From positions 1-46,352 of the forward strand of contig CAYPDQ010000006.1 of the NCBI GenBank assembly GCA_964409535.1: a stretch of 46,352 nucleotides of DNA. Reading direction: 5' to 3'. Of the stretch, positions 43,888 to 46,352 are shown piece after piece. A program made the translations under genes and the position numbers. The notes below the pieces were generated by a model, which did no database searches, was not told where the DNA came from, and saw only the letters and a program-made list of their open reading frames with translations. The DNA is from JBBUAX01 sp964409535. GTDB lineage: Bacteria > Patescibacteriota > Minisyncoccia > UBA6257 > 2-01-FULL-56-20. Every line of letters starts with the position of its first letter. The stretch's first letter is position 1.

Positions 43888-44579
43888 TCTTTCACTTTGC
43901 CCACGAACCAGTCAATACTGGTCTTAGCCCTGGCATTCCCGACGACCGGCCAGTCAACCGCGGTCGGGTCGCTGTCGGTGTTCACCAAGGCCACGACAGG
44001 AATGTTCATATGCTTGGCTTCTCTAAGGGCGGTGTGATGCAGGTTCGCATCTATCATTATTACCACCTCCGGGAGCGCGGTCATATTCTCCACGCCGGAG
44101 AAAAGTTCTTCCAGCCGCTTCAGCTCCCGCTCGATCCCCAAGCGTTCCTTCTTAGTATACTTCTCAAACGCGCCTTTTCCCCAGTCGCTTTTGAGCTTGC
44201 GGAAATATTCTATCCGGGACTGGATGATCTTGAAGTTGGTGAGCGTCCCGCCGAGCCAACGGGCGTTTACCACCGGGATTCCCAGCTCCGCAGCCGCCTT
44301 CACTGCTTCCCCCGCCGGCGGCTGGGTTGCGACAAAAAGCATCGCGGCGCCGCTCGCGGCCTTGTCTTTGAGGAATTGCAAGGCCTTCTCCAAAAGCTCT
44401 TTGGTTTTCAGGAGATTCACTATCTCTATCCCGTTCCGGTTGCCCAGGATGAATTGCTTCATCTTAGGATGGGTCTTGGACTTTTTCCGGCCGTAAAAAA
44501 CGCCGGCGTCGATCATTTCCTTGAACTCCGGGTCTGCGGACAACTCCTCTTGTTTTTGTAGGGTCAGTTCTTCAGCCAT
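43854..44579 (-). CDS. rpsB: Small ribosomal subunit protein uS2
   Basis: 241 aa. FKEMIDAGVFYGRKKSKTHPKMKQFILGNRNGIEIVNLLKTKELL, AAELGIPVVNARWLGGTLTNFK and VALVNTDSDPTAVDWPVVGNA. S2 of the 30S subunit; followed by tsf, the usual bacterial order. Own promoter (44618-44645). The leader has a CCCC/GGGG hairpin (44598-44609), a possible S2 autoregulatory site. Confidence 0.97.
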   Translation of the reverse strand: MAEELTLQKQEELSADPEFKEMIDAGVFYGRKKSKTHPKMKQFILGNRNGIEIVNLLKTKELLEKALQFLKDKAASGAAMLFVATQPPAGEAVKAAAELGIPVVNARWLGGTLTNFKIIQSRIEYFRKLKSDWGKGAFEKYTKKERLGIERELKRLEELFSGVENMTALPEVVIMIDANLHHTALREAKHMNIPVVALVNTDSDPTAVDWPVVGNARAKTSIDWFVGKVKECLTSSKNLEK

Positions 44580-44617
44580 CTTTCAGAAAATAAATCCCCT
44601 GCCGGGGCACGGCAGAA

Positions 44618-44645
44618 AGTATAGCAAGAAGCCGCCTATTTGCAA
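44618..44645 (-). promoter_or_regulatory. Promoter of rpsB-tsf
   Basis: On the minus strand TTGCAA (44645-44640), 16-bp spacer, TATACT (44623-44618), about 38 bases before the rpsB ATG. AAGAAGCCG/CGGCTTCTT (44627-44656) forms a hairpin overlapping it. Confidence 0.65.
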
Positions 44646-44700
44646 GCCGGCTTCTTGTTTCCAAGAGGAAATATTACTGACCGGGTGAAACCTCCCCGGC

Positions 44701-44730
44701 TTGGTCTTATTTCACCGGGCTCTTTATAAT
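44701..44730 (+). promoter_or_regulatory. Leaderless promoter of lnt
   Basis: TTGGTC (44701-44706), 18-bp spacer, TATAAT (44725-44730). The ATG at 44738 falls where transcription should start. A CCGGGTGAAA/TTTCACCGGG imperfect inverted repeat (44680-44719) overlaps the -35 box. Confidence 0.6.
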
Positions 44731-44737
44731 GGTGGCT

Positions 44738-46240
44738 ATGGAGTCCTATAAACGATTCGCATTCGTGATTCTCGCCGCCGCTCTTCAGATTTTTTCCCTT
44801 TCCCAGCTGAATCTTTACCCCCTCGCTTTCGTCTTCGCCGTCCCTCTTCTCTTCTTTCTGGAAAAAGAAAAGCGATTGTGGATGGCGCTTATCGGATTTT
44901 TCGCTTATCGCGTGATCGCGATGACGGGCACCGTCTATTTCGTCTTTGATCCGATAATGTTCACCGCCTCGACCGCGATCCTCCTCGGCTTTCCGCTGAC
45001 CTTCTGGTTCACGAAAAAAATCTCCGGCGAGAGACTGGCATTCCTAATTACGCCGATATCTTGGACGTTCTGGGACTACCTCTCCGCCCGCTACACCGCC
45101 CTGCCCAACTTCGTGATGACTGCCGGAAACGCCCTGGGCAATTCCCCTTTCCTCGGTATCGCGTCGTTGTGGGGGATCGTTTCTCTCACTTTTTTTGCCT
45201 TGCTTGTGAACCTTTTTATTTTCCTGGCTCTCACAAACTCACGCCACGACAGAAAGCTGGCGCAGATCTCTGCGGCGGCCGCGCTCATACTTCTCGCCGC
45301 GGGCTGGCTCACATCCCTCGCCGCGCTCCGGGAGAACCGGAAGAATTACGAAGCGCGCACAAGAAGTGCAAGCGTGGCTCTAATTTCCGAAAAGGAGAGT
45401 GTGGACGATATCTTCCGAAGGCGGAAACTCAATCCGCTTGAACTGGAACAACGCCTGAACGAAGTTCTGGACGACGTGAAAAACAATTTGGAGGGGAAAG
45501 ATTTTGACCTCCTCGTCCTGCCGGATTCAATGTTCGACGTGGACTACGACACGACCGCCGATGCGGAGGCGCTTTCCAAATTCCGCATCACGAGTAGCGG
45601 CGTTATCATATCTGGCTACAGAAACCTCGCCCGGCGCTTGGGTAAAAACCTCGCCGCGAGCGCAGTGGTTTTCGCGGACAATAAACGCTACAATTCCATC
45701 CTCTTCTTCAACGGGAACGGAGAGTTGATCGATGTTTTTTACAAAAAATATCTTGCGATAACCGGGGAGTATTGGCCCTTCGGGAACTGGCGGCCGTTCT
45801 ACTTCAACTGGGCTCTAAAAGCCAATCCCGAAGAATACTTCGACTATGCCATTTTCAAGCCGGAGAACAACTACTCTTCCGGCGAGACCAAGGCCGTTCG
45901 AGTCGGCCTGCCTGCGCAGGCAGGCGACATTGTGTTCGCGCCTGCCATCTGCATTGAGATCCACTACCCGGCAGAGATGAGAAAAAGAGTTGCTCTGGGC
46001 GCGAACGTCATCTTGGATACTTCCAGCAACCTTTGGGCGCCGATTCCGGGACTGGATCAGTATCTTACGCTTACGGACAATCTCCGCCGGATAGAATCGG
46101 TCTGGCTAAAAGTTCCCATCCTCGTGAACGGCCGCAAAGAACCGCCGTCGATAATCCTACCCGATGGAAAAATCGCGGGAACGGATTCCAGAATTGAGAT
46201 CGGCGACTACCAAATACTGCAAGTGGGGCTCAATTACTGA
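44738..46240 (+). CDS. lnt: Apolipoprotein N-acyltransferase-like protein
   Basis: 500 aa. About six TM helices (1-200), then a nitrilase-like domain. Family catalytic triad Glu-Lys-Cys: Lys in VFYKKYL and Cys in FAPAICIEIHYP are present, but the Glu site reads LLVLPDSM (Asp instead of the usual PE). Lnt adds the third acyl chain to lipoproteins. GLPAQAGD before the Cys comes from a palindrome (45906-45925). Start set at ATG 44738; ATG 44729 lies in the -10 box. The stop overlaps the converging partial gene by 7 bases. Confidence 0.85.
   Translation: MESYKRFAFVILAAALQIFSLSQLNLYPLAFVFAVPLLFFLEKEKRLWMALIGFFAYRVIAMTGTVYFVFDPIMFTASTAILLGFPLTFWFTKKISGERLAFLITPISWTFWDYLSARYTALPNFVMTAGNALGNSPFLGIASLWGIVSLTFFALLVNLFIFLALTNSRHDRKLAQISAAAALILLAAGWLTSLAALRENRKNYEARTRSASVALISEKESVDDIFRRRKLNPLELEQRLNEVLDDVKNNLEGKDFDLLVLPDSMFDVDYDTTADAEALSKFRITSSGVIISGYRNLARRLGKNLAASAVVFADNKRYNSILFFNGNGELIDVFYKKYLAITGEYWPFGNWRPFYFNWALKANPEEYFDYAIFKPENNYSSGETKAVRVGLPAQAGDIVFAPAICIEIHYPAEMRKRVALGANVILDTSSNLWAPIPGLDQYLTLTDNLRRIESVWLKVPILVNGRKEPPSIILPDGKIAGTDSRIEIGDYQILQVGLNY
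45906..45925. repeat. 20-bp perfect palindrome in lnt
   Basis: GCCTGCCTGCGCAGGCAGGC, read in frame as part of GLPAQAGD, just upstream of the catalytic Cys segment. Confidence 0.8.
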
Positions 46241-46352
46241 CTCGGCGCCACCTCCTTGAGTTGTCCGCCCGTGAACTGGTACACCCGCAGGACACCGAGG
46301 GGCAGGTGGTATTGGGGCGAGGTGCCGCCTCGGCCGGTGCACTGTAGAACGT
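46234..46352 (-). CDS. C-terminal end of a surface-protein-like gene (partial), paralogue of the left edge
   Basis: Enters from the right edge and stops at TAA 46236-46234 after 38 complete codons. VLQCTGRGGTSPQYHL ... GVLRVYQFTGG ... LKEVAPSQ nearly matches the left-edge gene (3-209). The first ~80 bases differ at only two positions; the last ~28 bases differ more. Overlaps the lnt stop. Function unknown. Confidence 0.6.
   Translation of the reverse strand, partial: VLQCTGRGGTSPQYHLPLGVLRVYQFTGGQLKEVAPSQ

Noticed and set aside
46157..46342. 61-codon minus-strand frame at the right edge beginning MHRPRRH
   Set aside because: It is in a different frame from the one matching the left-edge protein end, and it overlaps lnt far inside.

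Overview
The window looks like a piece of a Patescibacteria (CPR) chromosome, most likely Parcubacteria-like. The clues are short versions of universal proteins (EF-Ts about 146 aa, RecO about 165 aa, SecD about 436 aa), dense leftward operons with ATGA overlaps, a GtrA/prepilin/LamG surface repertoire, a TrmB-type regulator, Cys-rich zinc-ribbon proteins of the type seen repeatedly in CPR genomes, and many small GIY-YIG and palindromic repeats. TGA is used as a stop (for example lnt), so the code is standard. Lineage below that level cannot be read from the sequence alone. Nearly every gene is on the minus strand; the plus strand carries only tRNA-Glu, a TrmB-family regulator, lnt and a partial gene at the left edge.

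Layout. 1-650: 3' end of a surface-protein-like gene, its terminator, a possible transposase remnant and a small unknown gene. 638-8031: frameshifted methyltransferase, a sigma-region-4/HARE-HTH fusion with its own promoter and an inverted-repeat leader, secF, secD, a membrane redox group (CcdA, DUF1573, DoxX, a small membrane protein), prmC and tRNA-Lys. 8092-13464: prepilin-LamG protein, rtcB with archease, two Nudix proteins, pgeF and a DUF1653 protein. 13454-16709: secA, hpf and a 19-aa Lys-rich peptide. 16710-17408: a protein-free stretch full of hairpins. 17409-20919: GtrA and SIMPL proteins, tpiA, tRNA-Glu, a GIY-YIG element and a RelE-type toxin-antitoxin pair. 20978-25743: a dcw cluster read mraZ-rsmH-ftsL-ftsI-murF. 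26319-31565: a complete LIV-type ABC importer with a divergent TrmB regulator. 31562-37552: three full-size Cys-rich zinc-ribbon paralogues (one frameshifted), a fourth remnant and a NYN-domain RNase-like gene. 37590-44579: pgk, glyS, a wall-associated protein, recO, tRNA-Tyr overlapped by a homing-endonuclease-like gene, tsf and rpsB. 44738-46352: lnt and a second copy of the left-edge protein end, in inverted orientation.

The most unusual signal is the load of palindromic DNA. (1) Elements with 12-13 bp terminal inverted repeats carry an intact (19981-20260) or decayed (25789-25948) GIY-YIG gene; a third, gene-less one (16461-16578) shares the same ends. (2) A 45-bp palindromic sequence is identical in murF and pgk, read in the same frame, like the palindromic elements of Rickettsia; further in-frame palindromes sit in prmC, rsmH, murF, hpf and lnt. 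(3) A ~126-bp inverted-repeat element lies directly upstream of both secD and the archease gene. (4) Degenerate 7-10 bp tandem arrays lie in spacers and inside secA and prmC. Several of these elements end exactly at a start codon, so they may also affect expression.

Several genes (lnt, trmB, the antitoxin, livK) have good sigma70-type promoters so close to the start codon that their mRNAs would be leaderless or nearly so.
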